Positions 9,441 through 17,653 of a stretch of DNA of 64,000 nucleotides are shown here, one piece after another (positions within the stretch are counted from its first letter, which is position 1; the number at the start of each line of letters is the position of its first letter). A model generated the notes under the pieces. That model ran no database searches. It was not told the origin of the DNA and saw nothing but the letters and a program-made list of their open reading frames with translations. The stretch is from Cryobacterium cryoconiti (GTDB taxonomy: Bacteria > Actinomycetota > Actinomycetes > Actinomycetales > Microbacteriaceae), in assembly GCF_004403065.1 (NCBI RefSeq), contig NZ_SOHA01000042.1:1-64000 (forward strand), in the 5' to 3' direction. A program made the translations under genes and the position numbers.

Positions 9441-10496
9441 TTACTGAGCGGGCGTCGTGCCGGCTGCGGGGAGGATCTCGATGATATTACCGTCCCCGAT
9501 GTCCACTGTCGTACCGGGCAGCACCGTGAGCGACTGTCCGGGGTGGAGACGTAGCCTGCGTCCACGCGGCGGAATCACGATCGACCCGTTCGTGGAACCG
9601 AGGTCGGTGACGACCACCGAGCTGCCCTCCTGCCGGATTTCGAGGTGGGTTCCGGAGACCGCGGAGGTCGGTGAGTCCACGTTCACCAGCCGCGCCGGAG
9701 CACCGGATGCGATGCGCGGCGGCCGCGGACGGCGCCCGACGTGACTGGGCCGGTCAAGCGGAATCTCCTCCCCGTTCGGCAGCCGGAACCGCAGCCGCGC
9801 CTCGGCGGGACGCACCGGATGAGCTGCTGCCGCTCTCGGGGTGGCCCGGGCCGGGCGGCCCAGGACGGTGTCCGCGTCGGCCGGACTCTGGTTGCCCCCG
9901 GCGTGGATGATCGTGGCGTCGTCTGGGGGGTCGTCTGGGGGGTCCGCCGCTCCCGGGGCCGCGTCGGCCGGGGCCGGAGCCGGCAGTGCCAGATCCGACA
10001 ACGACCAGAACAGTGTGGTCGCGTCCACAGATCCCAACCCGAACGGATGACCGGAGCCGAGGCCGGCCGCGGGCACCACCGGCCGGCCGGCGAACCCGAT
10101 CGTGAGCCCGATCACGGACCGGAAGTCAGCCAGCAGCCAGGGGCGGATTCCGCCGGCCGAGAACCGACGCGATCCACCGACCGAGAACACGTCGACCGCC
10201 ACGTCGCCGCGAGCGATCACGGAGACCGGGATTCCGTCCTCGTCGGTGGGGGCGCGCTGCACGATCACTGCGAAGTGCGCGGTCGGGGTCTCCCCACCGA
10301 GCGGAAGCAGGGCCACCAGCGCTTCGGCTTCGACGTGGGGTGCCGTGACGAGCGCGGCCAGTGTCGCGGTCACCGCCGACGGAGTGTCGTCCGGCAGCGC
10401 CGCGATGAAGCCGCGGCCCACCACGAACGTCCAACCGGCTTGTCTGCCGGGTTCGAGTTGGTATCCGACGCGCCCCACGGAATTGGTGCCTTCCAT
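9441..10496 (-). CDS. FHA-domain phosphothreonine-binding protein
   Basis: 351 residues. The last 110 or so form an FHA domain: HVGRRPRPPR, the core serine/histidine pair in SAVSGTHLEI, and DLGSTNGSIVI. The N-terminal half (about 1-160) is a conserved but unnamed region beginning GRVGYQLEPG. A Pro/Ala/Asp-rich linker joins them. It heads the kinase cluster and probably reads phosphothreonines made by the kinase. The start is uncertain: the ATG used has no obvious Shine-Dalgarno, whereas a GTG six codons inside (10478) has GGAAGG about 10 bp upstream. Confidence 0.92.
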   Translation of the reverse strand: MEGTNSVGRVGYQLEPGRQAGWTFVVGRGFIAALPDDTPSAVTATLAALVTAPHVEAEALVALLPLGGETPTAHFAVIVQRAPTDEDGIPVSVIARGDVAVDVFSVGGSRRFSAGGIRPWLLADFRSVIGLTIGFAGRPVVPAAGLGSGHPFGLGSVDATTLFWSLSDLALPAPAPADAAPGAADPPDDPPDDATIIHAGGNQSPADADTVLGRPARATPRAAAAHPVRPAEARLRFRLPNGEEIPLDRPSHVGRRPRPPRIASGAPARLVNVDSPTSAVSGTHLEIRQEGSSVVVTDLGSTNGSIVIPPRGRRLRLHPGQSLTVLPGTTVDIGDGNIIEILPAAGTTPAQ

Positions 10497-10699
10497 TCAG
10501 TACACGAGCAAGTCAACACCATCGGTTGCGGGATCGATCCGATTCGACGGTGACGCCGCCGAAGATCCGACGCACATTGAGCATCATCGCGGCGGGAATC
10601 GAGCCCAAACCAGTCAATACTCAGTGGATTCCGTTGTCCTTGCTGTGTATTACTGCGGAATCGCTTGCCTGAGGCAACTCCCACTGGCATACTCGCTGG
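10497..10699. promoter_or_regulatory. Divergent control region between FHA cluster and lrp
   Basis: 203 bp without a gene, separating the minus-strand kinase cluster from the plus-strand lrp-aminotransferase pair. The right end holds the lrp promoter described separately. No clear promoter for the FHA side was recognised. Confidence 0.6.
10665..10693 (+). promoter_or_regulatory. Predicted leaderless lrp promoter with palindrome over the -35
   Basis: TTGCCT (10665-10670) and CATACT (10688-10693) are separated by 17 bp, and the lrp ATG begins 6 bases after the -10. The mRNA should therefore start at or next to the start codon, consistent with the absence of a Shine-Dalgarno. The -35 lies in a palindrome, TTGCC-TGA-GGCAA (10665-10677), a possible site for Lrp autoregulation. 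Confidence 0.65.
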
Positions 10700-11182
10700 A
10701 TGAGCGTAAACGGGCGCAATGTTGCGGGCAAGTCGGCACCGCTGGACGAGGTCTCGAAGAAGATCATCGAGCAACTCCAGGTCGACGGCCGGCGCTCCTA
10801 CGCCGAGATCGGCAAAGCCGTCGGTCTGAGCGAGGCCGCCGTGCGTCAGCGCGTGCAGAAATTGACGGATGCCGGCGTCATGCAGGTCGTCGCCGTCACC
10901 GACCCGATGCAGCTCGGGTTCTACCGCCAGGCCATGATCGGGATCCGTGCGACCGCGGACACCCGGGTGCTCGCCGACCAGCTGTCCGCCATCCCCGCCG
11001 TCGACTATGTCGTTCTCACGGCCGGCTCCTTCGATCTCCTGGTCGAGGTCGTCTGCGAGGACGACGAGGAACTGATCGACCTTCTCAATGCTCAGATCCG
11101 CGGTCTCGACGGAGTCAGCTCCACCGAGACCTTCGTTTATCTCAAACTCCACAAGCAGTTCTACAACTGGGGAACACGGTAA
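10700..11182 (+). CDS. Lrp/AsnC-family transcriptional regulator
   Basis: 160 residues. An N-terminal AsnC-type winged HTH (about 16-62, IIEQLQVDGRRSYAEIGKAV and LSEAAVRQRVQKL) is followed by a C-terminal RAM ligand-binding domain (about 70-155). Length is normal. It is separated by 4 bp from a class III aminotransferase, so it most likely controls that gene in response to an amino acid or diamine. In Actinobacteria this pair often belongs to putrescine or omega-amino-acid catabolism; the substrate here is inference. The start fits a leaderless transcript. Confidence 0.95.
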   Translation: MSVNGRNVAGKSAPLDEVSKKIIEQLQVDGRRSYAEIGKAVGLSEAAVRQRVQKLTDAGVMQVVAVTDPMQLGFYRQAMIGIRATADTRVLADQLSAIPAVDYVVLTAGSFDLLVEVVCEDDEELIDLLNAQIRGLDGVSSTETFVYLKLHKQFYNWGTR

Positions 11183-11186
11183 AAAA

Positions 11187-12728
11187 ATGACAACCACAGC
11201 ACCCACCACGCACTCCGCCGCGACCGACAGCGCAGTCGACGCCCACGTCGACGCCCACGTCGATGCACTGGTCGACGCCACGGTCGATACCGCGAGCGCC
11301 GGCGACACCGTAGCCGAGGCCCCGGCTGCACCGCGCGTCTACACGGATGCCGAGAACGCCGCCCTGCAGCAGAAAGCGAAAGACCACCTCTGGATGCACT
11401 TCTCGCGCCAGTCGGTGCTCGAATCGGGTCACGGCGTGCCGATCATCACCAAGGGTGTCGGACATCACATCTGGGACTCCAACGGCAAGAAGTACATCGA
11501 CGGCCTGAGCGGACTGTTCACCGTCAACGCCGGCCACGGCCGTAAACGCCTCGCCCAGGTGGCAGCCAAGCAGGCCGAGGAACTCGCGTTCTTCCCGATC
11601 TGGTCCTACGCCCACCCGAGCGCGATCGAACTGGCCGACCGCCTGGCCGCCAACGCTCCCGGCGACCTCAACCGGGTCTTCTACTCGACCGGCGGCGGCG
11701 AGGCCGTGGAGACCGCTTTCAAACTGGCCAAGTACTACTGGAAGCTGCAGGGCCGCCCCACCAAGCACAAGGTCATCTCCCGCAACGTGGCCTACCACGG
11801 CACCCCCCAGGGTGCACTGGCCATCACGGGCATCCCGGCCATGAAGGAGATGTTCGAACCGGTGACCCCGGGCGGATTCCGCGTGCCGAACACCAACTTC
11901 TACCGCGCCGACGAGATGGGTTCCGGGTTCGGTGACGACGTGGAGAAGTTCGGCCTGTGGGCCGCCAACCGGATCGAGGAAATGATCCAGTTCGAGGGAC
12001 CGGAGACCGTTGCTGCCGTGTTCCTGGAGCCGGTGCAGAACTCCGGCGGTTGCTTCCCGCCGCCCCCCGGCTATTTCAAGCGTGTGCGCGAGATCTGCGA
12101 CCAGTACGACGTGCTGCTGGTGGCTGATGAGGTCATCACGGCCTTCGGACGTATCGGCAACATGTTCGCGTCGACCACCTTCGGGATCGAACCGGACATG
12201 ATCACCTGCGCGAAGGGCATGACCAGCGGCTACTCACCGATCGGCGCCACCATCATCAGCGACCGCATCTACGAGCCCTTCAAGCACGGCGAGACCACGT
12301 TCTACCACGGCTACACCTTCGGTGGCCACCCGGTTTCCGCCGCTGTGGCCATGGCCAACCTCGACATCTTCGAGGAGGAGAAGCTCAACGAGAACGTGCG
12401 CGAGAACTCCCCGCTCTTCCGCGCGGAATTGGAGAAACTGCTCGAACTGCCGATCGTGGGCGATGTGCGCGGCGAGGGCTACTTCTTCGGAATCGAACTC
12501 GTCAAGGACAAAGGCACCAAAGAGACGTTCAACGACGCCGAGTCCGAGCGCCTGCTGCGGGGTTACCTCTCCAAGGCGCTGTACGAAGCGGGACTCTACT
12601 GCCGCGCCGACGACCGAGGCGACCCGGTCGTGCAGCTCGCTCCCCCGCTGACCATCGGCCCTGCCGAGTTCACCGAGATCGGCGACATCCTGTACGGCGT
12701 GCTCTCGGAGGCCCCGAAGTACCTCTAG
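11187..12728 (+). CDS. Class III PLP-dependent aminotransferase (omega-transaminase type)
   Basis: 513 residues from the ATG 4 bp after lrp. Family motifs: DGLSGLFTVNAGHG, FYSTGGGEAVETAFKLAKYY, the Asp-containing VADEVITAFGR, and the PLP lysine in TCAKGMTSGYSPIG. It transfers the amino group of an omega-amino acid, diamine or beta-amino acid to a keto acid; the exact donor cannot be read from sequence. The N-terminus carries about 50 extra residues of low complexity, with an imperfect repeat VDAHVDAHVDALVDATVDT (about residues 16-34), before the conserved enzyme starts. The gene is cotranscribed with lrp. Confidence 0.93.
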   Translation: MTTTAPTTHSAATDSAVDAHVDAHVDALVDATVDTASAGDTVAEAPAAPRVYTDAENAALQQKAKDHLWMHFSRQSVLESGHGVPIITKGVGHHIWDSNGKKYIDGLSGLFTVNAGHGRKRLAQVAAKQAEELAFFPIWSYAHPSAIELADRLAANAPGDLNRVFYSTGGGEAVETAFKLAKYYWKLQGRPTKHKVISRNVAYHGTPQGALAITGIPAMKEMFEPVTPGGFRVPNTNFYRADEMGSGFGDDVEKFGLWAANRIEEMIQFEGPETVAAVFLEPVQNSGGCFPPPPGYFKRVREICDQYDVLLVADEVITAFGRIGNMFASTTFGIEPDMITCAKGMTSGYSPIGATIISDRIYEPFKHGETTFYHGYTFGGHPVSAAVAMANLDIFEEEKLNENVRENSPLFRAELEKLLELPIVGDVRGEGYFFGIELVKDKGTKETFNDAESERLLRGYLSKALYEAGLYCRADDRGDPVVQLAPPLTIGPAEFTEIGDILYGVLSEAPKYL

Positions 12729-12739
12729 CGTTCGGCGTC

Positions 12740-12761
12740 CCGGTGCCGATTCGCGCACCGG
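12740..12761. terminator. Hairpin between convergent genes
   Basis: CCGGTGC and GCACCGG (7 bp, 8-base loop) lie in the 43-bp gap between the converging aminotransferase and DUF4192 genes. There is no T-tract, but the position suits a bidirectional terminator. Confidence 0.5.
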
Positions 12762-12771
12762 TCACGCGGAC

Positions 12772-13968
12772 TCAGGCGTTTGCGGTCTCGTCCAGCGGGA
12801 CCGCAAACGCCCAATCCGGCAGATGCCCCACACCGAACACTGTGCGCAGCAGTTCAGCCATTGGGTAGCGGGGATCGATCGCCAGCGCCCGGTCGACGAA
12901 GATGCCGGCGACGGACCCGCGCCCCATCGCCCAGGACAGCCAGGCCAGCATGCACAGCGGTGCCGGCCGGGCCCGGCGCGGCGCCAGAGCCACCAGCAGT
13001 TTCAACAGCCGGATCGCCCGCTCGATCCGCTCCGGGTCGGGGCGTTCCCGCGAGAGCCCGAGCATGAGGTCGCCGGTGGCCCGGGTGTTCGGGCTGTCGT
13101 TCCCGGCGGCCTGCTCCTCGCCGATGATGTCGTCGAGGCTGCGCCCCGTGGCGCGCTGGATGATCGCATAGCGCAGGTTCAGTTCGTGCGTCTGCCGCCC
13201 GACCGTCTCGCCGAAGGCGAACTGCAGCATCATCTGGTCCCGGCAGGCCGGCCCCTGCACGAGGTACAGCACAGTGGCCGCGTCGTCGACGCCCAGCTGC
13301 TCGAGGTCGAAGCCCAGCGCGGCCTCCGCGGCCGGCACCGGGTCGAGGATGTCGCGGGCCAGCTCGAGCAGCTCCGGCACCGTCTGCGACGTCGAGCCGA
13401 GCCGCTGATACCGAGCGAGCCGCCGGGCGACCTTCGCCTTCATCGACGGGTCGACCGCCGGCAGGTCGGCGCGGCTCTGCAGGGTGGCCAGGTCTGTGCG
13501 CACCGCGGCGGGGATGGCCCGGTGCACGTCGGAGGCGGCGATCGCGCTCAGCGGATTCCCGCCGGCCGGGCAGTCCGGGTCGAGGTATGAGCCCCACCCG
13601 TCCGGTGCCACACAGAGGGCGTCGCGCACCAGGAAACCGGAGAGTCGTGCTCGCGCGCACAACACCTCCGCGAAGCGTTCCTGCGGCAGGCCGGTCACGC
13701 CCGCGATGGTTTCGTCGCTGTAGAACACGGGAACCAGCGCGTCGACGCCCGGGATCTTGCAGACGGTGCCCACGAGGGTGGTGGCGATGCGCCCCAGCAC
13801 TTTTTGCGGGGCTCCGGGTTCGGGCAGGTTGAACCGCATGGCCCCGCAGGTGCGGTTGCCGCGGAAGGCGACGAGCACCAGACTCTTCTCGGGCAGGAAC
13901 CCGACGAGCTGTGGCACGAGGGCGAGGAAGTCATGCGCTTCCCTGGTCTTGACGATTGTCCTGTTCAT
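12772..13968 (-). CDS. DUF4192 domain-containing protein
   Basis: 398 residues starting at MNRTIVKTREAHDFLALVPQ. The frame is open 46 codons further upstream, but that part is low in similarity and runs into the divergent promoter region. The N-terminal stretch LVGFLPEKSLVLVAFRGNR is the hallmark of DUF4192, a family common in Actinobacteria with no established function. The C-terminal part (about 300-385) is helical with a TPR-like segment (FVDRALAIDPRYPMAELL). No signal peptide or membrane segment is seen. It is monocistronic and divergent from the protease gene. Confidence 0.9.
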   Translation of the reverse strand: MNRTIVKTREAHDFLALVPQLVGFLPEKSLVLVAFRGNRTCGAMRFNLPEPGAPQKVLGRIATTLVGTVCKIPGVDALVPVFYSDETIAGVTGLPQERFAEVLCARARLSGFLVRDALCVAPDGWGSYLDPDCPAGGNPLSAIAASDVHRAIPAAVRTDLATLQSRADLPAVDPSMKAKVARRLARYQRLGSTSQTVPELLELARDILDPVPAAEAALGFDLEQLGVDDAATVLYLVQGPACRDQMMLQFAFGETVGRQTHELNLRYAIIQRATGRSLDDIIGEEQAAGNDSPNTRATGDLMLGLSRERPDPERIERAIRLLKLLVALAPRRARPAPLCMLAWLSWAMGRGSVAGIFVDRALAIDPRYPMAELLRTVFGVGHLPDWAFAVPLDETANA

Positions 13969-14128
13969 GGATCCACCCTGATCGGAAGCGGCTTCCCCTC
14001 CCGATCCGGGCCCGGTCGGTGCACAACTCGGCGGATTCACATTCTGGGGAGGCCCGGCCACGTACTCTGGATCGAGACGGATGCGGCCGGTGGGCAAGCA
14101 CGACACCGACAGAGAACGAGGTTCACGG

Positions 14129-15310
14129 ATGGCGTTTTCAACGATTCTGGATGTGGTGCTCCTGATCGTGCTGTTCGGCTATCTCGTGTCCGGGTATCGC
14201 AGTGGGCTGATCGGAAGCCTCAGCGGAATCGCAGGACTCGTCGCAGGAGCCGTGGCCGCCTACTTCCTGGTGCCGCTCGTGGGCACCTGGGTTCCCGCTG
14301 CGGAGTGGCGCACCGCCGCCACCCTGGCGACCGCCGCCGTCCTCCTGATCGGCGGTCTCTCCCTCGGCCGTTCCGTCGGCCGCCTGCTCACCCCTCAGGG
14401 AACCCGCAACAAGCTCCGCGTCATCGATCGCATTCTGGGTGCCGGCGCCGCCGTCACCGTGTCCGCCCTGGTGGCCTCGATGATCGCCTTCAGCATCGGC
14501 GCCCTCGGCGTGCCGGTGGTCTCCTCGGCCGTGAGCTCGTCCAGCGTGATCCGTTCGATCGACTCGCTGACCCCCGACCCGGTCACGAGCTTCCTGGCCC
14601 AGCTGCGGTCGATCGTGGCGACCGAGGGCATCCCGCGCGTCGTCGAGGCTTTCAACGGCCCGGCCCCGGTCGTGCCCAGCGTGGGCACCGACAGCGAGGC
14701 ACTGCTGGCGGCGCGGGCATCCGTGCTGAAAATCACCGGAACCGCCTACGCCTGCGGCCAGAACCAGTCCGGCAGCGGATTCGTCATCGCGACCGACCGG
14801 GTGCTCACCAACGCCCATGTCGTCGCCGGGGTGTCGGAGCCCGTGGTGGTCACCCCCGACGGCCGGGCCCAGTCGGGTCAGGTCGTCTATTTCGATCCGG
14901 TCGTCGACCTCGCCGTGATCGCGGTGTCCGGGCTGGACGCCCAACCGCTCGCGCTCGGCGACAACCTGGGACCGGGCAGCCTCGCCGTGAGCGGCGGCTA
15001 CCCCTTCGGCGGGCCCTTCGAGTCCGCGCCGGCCGAGGTGGTCGCCGTCGCGCCCGCCATGGTGGCCGACATCTATGGCGCGGATCCCTCGTCCCGGCAG
15101 ATCTATACGCTGGCCGCCGATGTGGCCCACGGCGAGTCCGGCGGCCCTCTGCTCAGCGAAGCCGGTGTCGTGGCCGGCGTCATGTTCGCCAAGTCGACCA
15201 TCACCGACAACCTCGGCTACGCCCTGGCGATGGAGGAGGTCGATCCGGTCGCGGCTCAGGCATCCGCGCTCGACGCCCCGGTCTCCTCCGGCTCCTGCAT
15301 CAGCGGGTAG
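14129..15310 (+). CDS. MarP-like membrane-anchored serine protease (CvpA + trypsin-like)
   Basis: 393 residues from the ATG preceded by GAACGAGG. The N-terminal third has four predicted membrane helices of the CvpA/colicin V production type; a trypsin-like domain follows. The catalytic triad reads His230 (TNAHVV), Asp260 (VVDLAVI) and Ser337 (GESGGPL). Two cysteines, Cys209 and Cys390, are 181 residues apart, the same separation as the Cys214-Cys395 disulfide that stabilises Mycobacterium tuberculosis MarP. That protease is periplasmic and needed for survival in acid and oxidative stress. The same role here is inference from homology. Confidence 0.93.
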   Translation: MAFSTILDVVLLIVLFGYLVSGYRSGLIGSLSGIAGLVAGAVAAYFLVPLVGTWVPAAEWRTAATLATAAVLLIGGLSLGRSVGRLLTPQGTRNKLRVIDRILGAGAAVTVSALVASMIAFSIGALGVPVVSSAVSSSSVIRSIDSLTPDPVTSFLAQLRSIVATEGIPRVVEAFNGPAPVVPSVGTDSEALLAARASVLKITGTAYACGQNQSGSGFVIATDRVLTNAHVVAGVSEPVVVTPDGRAQSGQVVYFDPVVDLAVIAVSGLDAQPLALGDNLGPGSLAVSGGYPFGGPFESAPAEVVAVAPAMVADIYGADPSSRQIYTLAADVAHGESGGPLLSEAGVVAGVMFAKSTITDNLGYALAMEEVDPVAAQASALDAPVSSGSCISG

Positions 15311-15369
15311 CCCGCGGTGGCAGACTAGACAGGTCCTGAACGCGCGGGACCCCAGGAAAGGCCCTCAGC

Positions 15370-16080
15370 ATGACTATCATCGCCGCCGCCGACGGTTCGG
15401 CCCTGGGCAATCCCGGTCCCGCCGGATGGGCGTGGTACGTCGACGACTCCTGCTGGGCTGCCGGCGGCTGGAAACACGCCACGAACAACCAGGGTGAGCT
15501 GAAGGCCGTGCTCGAGCTGTTCCGGGCCACCGCGCACCTCGACGACGACCTGCTCGTGCTGTGCGACAGCCAGTACGTGATCAACTCCGTGACCAAGTGG
15601 ATGCGCGGGTGGAAGGCCAAGGGCTGGCGCAAGGCGGACGGCAAGCCCGTGATGAACCTTGATCTGCTCCAGGAGCTCGACGAGGCCCTGGCCGGACGCA
15701 AGTATCGGTTCGAATGGGTCAAGGGCCACGCGAACCACCCGCTCAACGAGGCCGCCGACACGCGTGCCCGGGCTGTGTCGGAGGCGTTCCAGCGCAAATC
15801 ACCGATCAACGCCGGCCCGGGCTGGGTCCGGGCGGGCGACGCCCCGGCTGCCCGTCGGCCCGCGCTGACCGCTCCGGCGAAGGCACGGGCCGTCGCCGCT
15901 CCGACCGTCGCCCGGAAGCTCCCGGCCGGACCGGCGCATCCGGAACTCTTCGCTTTCGACGAGCCGCCGACCTCCCACACCGTGTCCCTGGAACTGTCCC
16001 CGGACGAGCACGCCCGCCTGTCGGAGCGCGCCGCCCGGCTCGGCGTCAGCGTTGAGGTACTGCTTCGCGGCCTGATCTGA
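15370..16080 (+). CDS. Ribonuclease HI with C-terminal extension
   Basis: 236 residues. Residues 1-140 are RNase HI, which cuts RNA in RNA-DNA hybrids. The acidic residues Asp8 (ADGSALGNPGP), Glu43 (NNQGE), Asp66 (CDSQYV) and Asp130 (NEAAD), and a His in KGHANH, are present. An Ala/Pro/Arg-rich linker (about 145-195) leads to a C-terminal segment (TVSLELSPDEHARLSERAAR) resembling a ribbon-helix-helix module, so it may help nucleic-acid binding. The stop lies 35 bp inside the converging sugar porter gene. The start follows AGGAAAGGCCCTCAGC. Confidence 0.92.
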   Translation: MTIIAAADGSALGNPGPAGWAWYVDDSCWAAGGWKHATNNQGELKAVLELFRATAHLDDDLLVLCDSQYVINSVTKWMRGWKAKGWRKADGKPVMNLDLLQELDEALAGRKYRFEWVKGHANHPLNEAADTRARAVSEAFQRKSPINAGPGWVRAGDAPAARRPALTAPAKARAVAAPTVARKLPAGPAHPELFAFDEPPTSHTVSLELSPDEHARLSERAARLGVSVEVLLRGLI

Positions 16081-17539
16081 CCTCTGGGGTCCTCGCAGCG
16101 GTCTTGGCCGCGTTTCTCGCCGCGTTCCTCGGCGGCAGCAGGGTGTTCGCCTCGTCCAGGGACATGCCGTTGGTCTCCGGGATCTTGGTCAGCACGAAGA
16201 CGAACGACAGCGCCGCGAACAGCGCGTACATGCCGTAGGTCAGCGGCAGCGAGACGGCTGCCAGCGACGGGAAGGTGACCGCGACCAGGAAGTTGGCGAT
16301 CCACTGGGCCGCTGCCGCAATGCCGAGCGCTTTGACCCGGATGGTGTTCGGGAACATCTCGCCGAGCAGCACCCAGACGACCGGGCCCCACGAGGCGCCG
16401 AAGAAGACCACGAAGACGTTTGCCGCGACCAGGGCGATCGGGCCCCACGCACCGGGCAGGCTGATCTCGCCGCCCACGGTGACCGACTGGCTGAAGGCGA
16501 TCGCCATGGTGGCCAGGGACAGCGTCATGCCGATGGATCCGGTCATCAGGATCGGCCGACGTCCGATCCGGTCGATCAGGGCGATGGCGATGAAGGTGAC
16601 CGCGATGTTGGTCAGCCCGGTGAACACCGAGATGGTGAGCGAGCTCGATTCCTCGAAGCCGACCGCCTTCCACAGGGTGGTCGAGTAGAAGAAGATCACG
16701 TTGATGCCGACGAACTGCTGGAACATCGACAAGAGGATGCCGATCCAGACGATCGGGCGCAGGCCGAAGGACTTGCCGCGCAGCGACCCGGCACGCTGAC
16801 CCAGGGCGTCGGCCTTGATCGAGGCACGGATGTCCCGGATCTCCCGGTCCACGTCGCCGTTGGGCCACACCTTCCGGAAGACCGCACGGGCCTCATCCTC
16901 ACGGTCTTTCAGCACCAGGAAACGAGGGGACTCCGGCAGGATCTTGGCGATCACGAAGTACACGGCAGCGGGGAACGCGCAGGCCAGGAACATCCACCGC
17001 CAGGCGTCGATCCCGAACAGGGAGGGCTCACCCGCACCACCGGCCGTGTTGGCGAACAGGGCATCCGACAACAGCGCGGAGAAAATACCGATCGTGATGG
17101 CGAGCTGCTGGAGCGATCCGAGACGCCCACGCATCGCTCGCGGCGAGATCTCGGCGATGTAGGCCGGGGCCACCACGGATGCCAGCCCAATACCGAGACC
17201 CCCGACGATGCGCCACAGCACGAGGTCATAGACGCTGAAGGCGAAGGCGGAACCGACCGAGCTGACGAAGAACATGATCGAGCCCAGGAGCATCACCGGA
17301 ATGCGGCCGAACCGATCGCCGACCCGGCCGCCCAGATAGGCGCCGGCGGCGGCCCCCAGGAGCGCGCTCGCCACCGCGAAGCCGGTCAGGGTCGCCGTGA
17401 GCGCGTACTCGTCTTCAATGGCATTCACCGCGCCGTTGATCACGGATGCGTCGAACCCGAACAGGAACCCTCCGAAGGCACCTGCAATAGCCAGCGCGAT
17501 GACTTTCCCGTTCGTGGATGGTTTCTCGGTCTGGAACAT
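16046..17539 (-). CDS. MFS sugar porter (SP family)
   Basis: 497 residues from the ATG preceded by AGAGGCAG. About 12 membrane helices. Sugar-porter signatures: GGRVGDRFGR, PESPRFLVLKDR, DRIGRRPILMTGSIG, GEMFPNTIRVKA and PETNG (usually PETKG) at the end. It should bring in a hexose or pentose by proton symport; the sugar cannot be named. It has no cotranscribed enzyme. The tail is rich in Ala, Arg and Asn and overlaps the end of the RNase H gene by 35 bp. A palindrome sits 18 bp upstream of the start. Confidence 0.93.
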   Translation of the reverse strand: MFQTEKPSTNGKVIALAIAGAFGGFLFGFDASVINGAVNAIEDEYALTATLTGFAVASALLGAAAGAYLGGRVGDRFGRIPVMLLGSIMFFVSSVGSAFAFSVYDLVLWRIVGGLGIGLASVVAPAYIAEISPRAMRGRLGSLQQLAITIGIFSALLSDALFANTAGGAGEPSLFGIDAWRWMFLACAFPAAVYFVIAKILPESPRFLVLKDREDEARAVFRKVWPNGDVDREIRDIRASIKADALGQRAGSLRGKSFGLRPIVWIGILLSMFQQFVGINVIFFYSTTLWKAVGFEESSSLTISVFTGLTNIAVTFIAIALIDRIGRRPILMTGSIGMTLSLATMAIAFSQSVTVGGEISLPGAWGPIALVAANVFVVFFGASWGPVVWVLLGEMFPNTIRVKALGIAAAAQWIANFLVAVTFPSLAAVSLPLTYGMYALFAALSFVFVLTKIPETNGMSLDEANTLLPPRNAARNAAKTAARTPEVRSGREAVPQR

Positions 17540-17556
17540 CGTCACTGCCTCTAACT

Positions 17557-17571
17557 GATTGTCTAACAATC
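17557..17571. promoter_or_regulatory. Candidate operator of the sugar porter gene
   Basis: GATTGT-CTA-ACAATC is a palindrome with perfect 6-bp arms, 18 bp before the porter start codon. Half-site-like TTAG occurs again beside it. The spacing suits a repressor site, but the regulator is unknown. Confidence 0.45.
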
Positions 17572-17653
17572 CGGAAGAGACTACGCCCGAACAGGGGGTG
17601 CCGATAATCGGCGGCGGCATACGACCGTCACCTGCCTGTGCTATTCATGAGCC

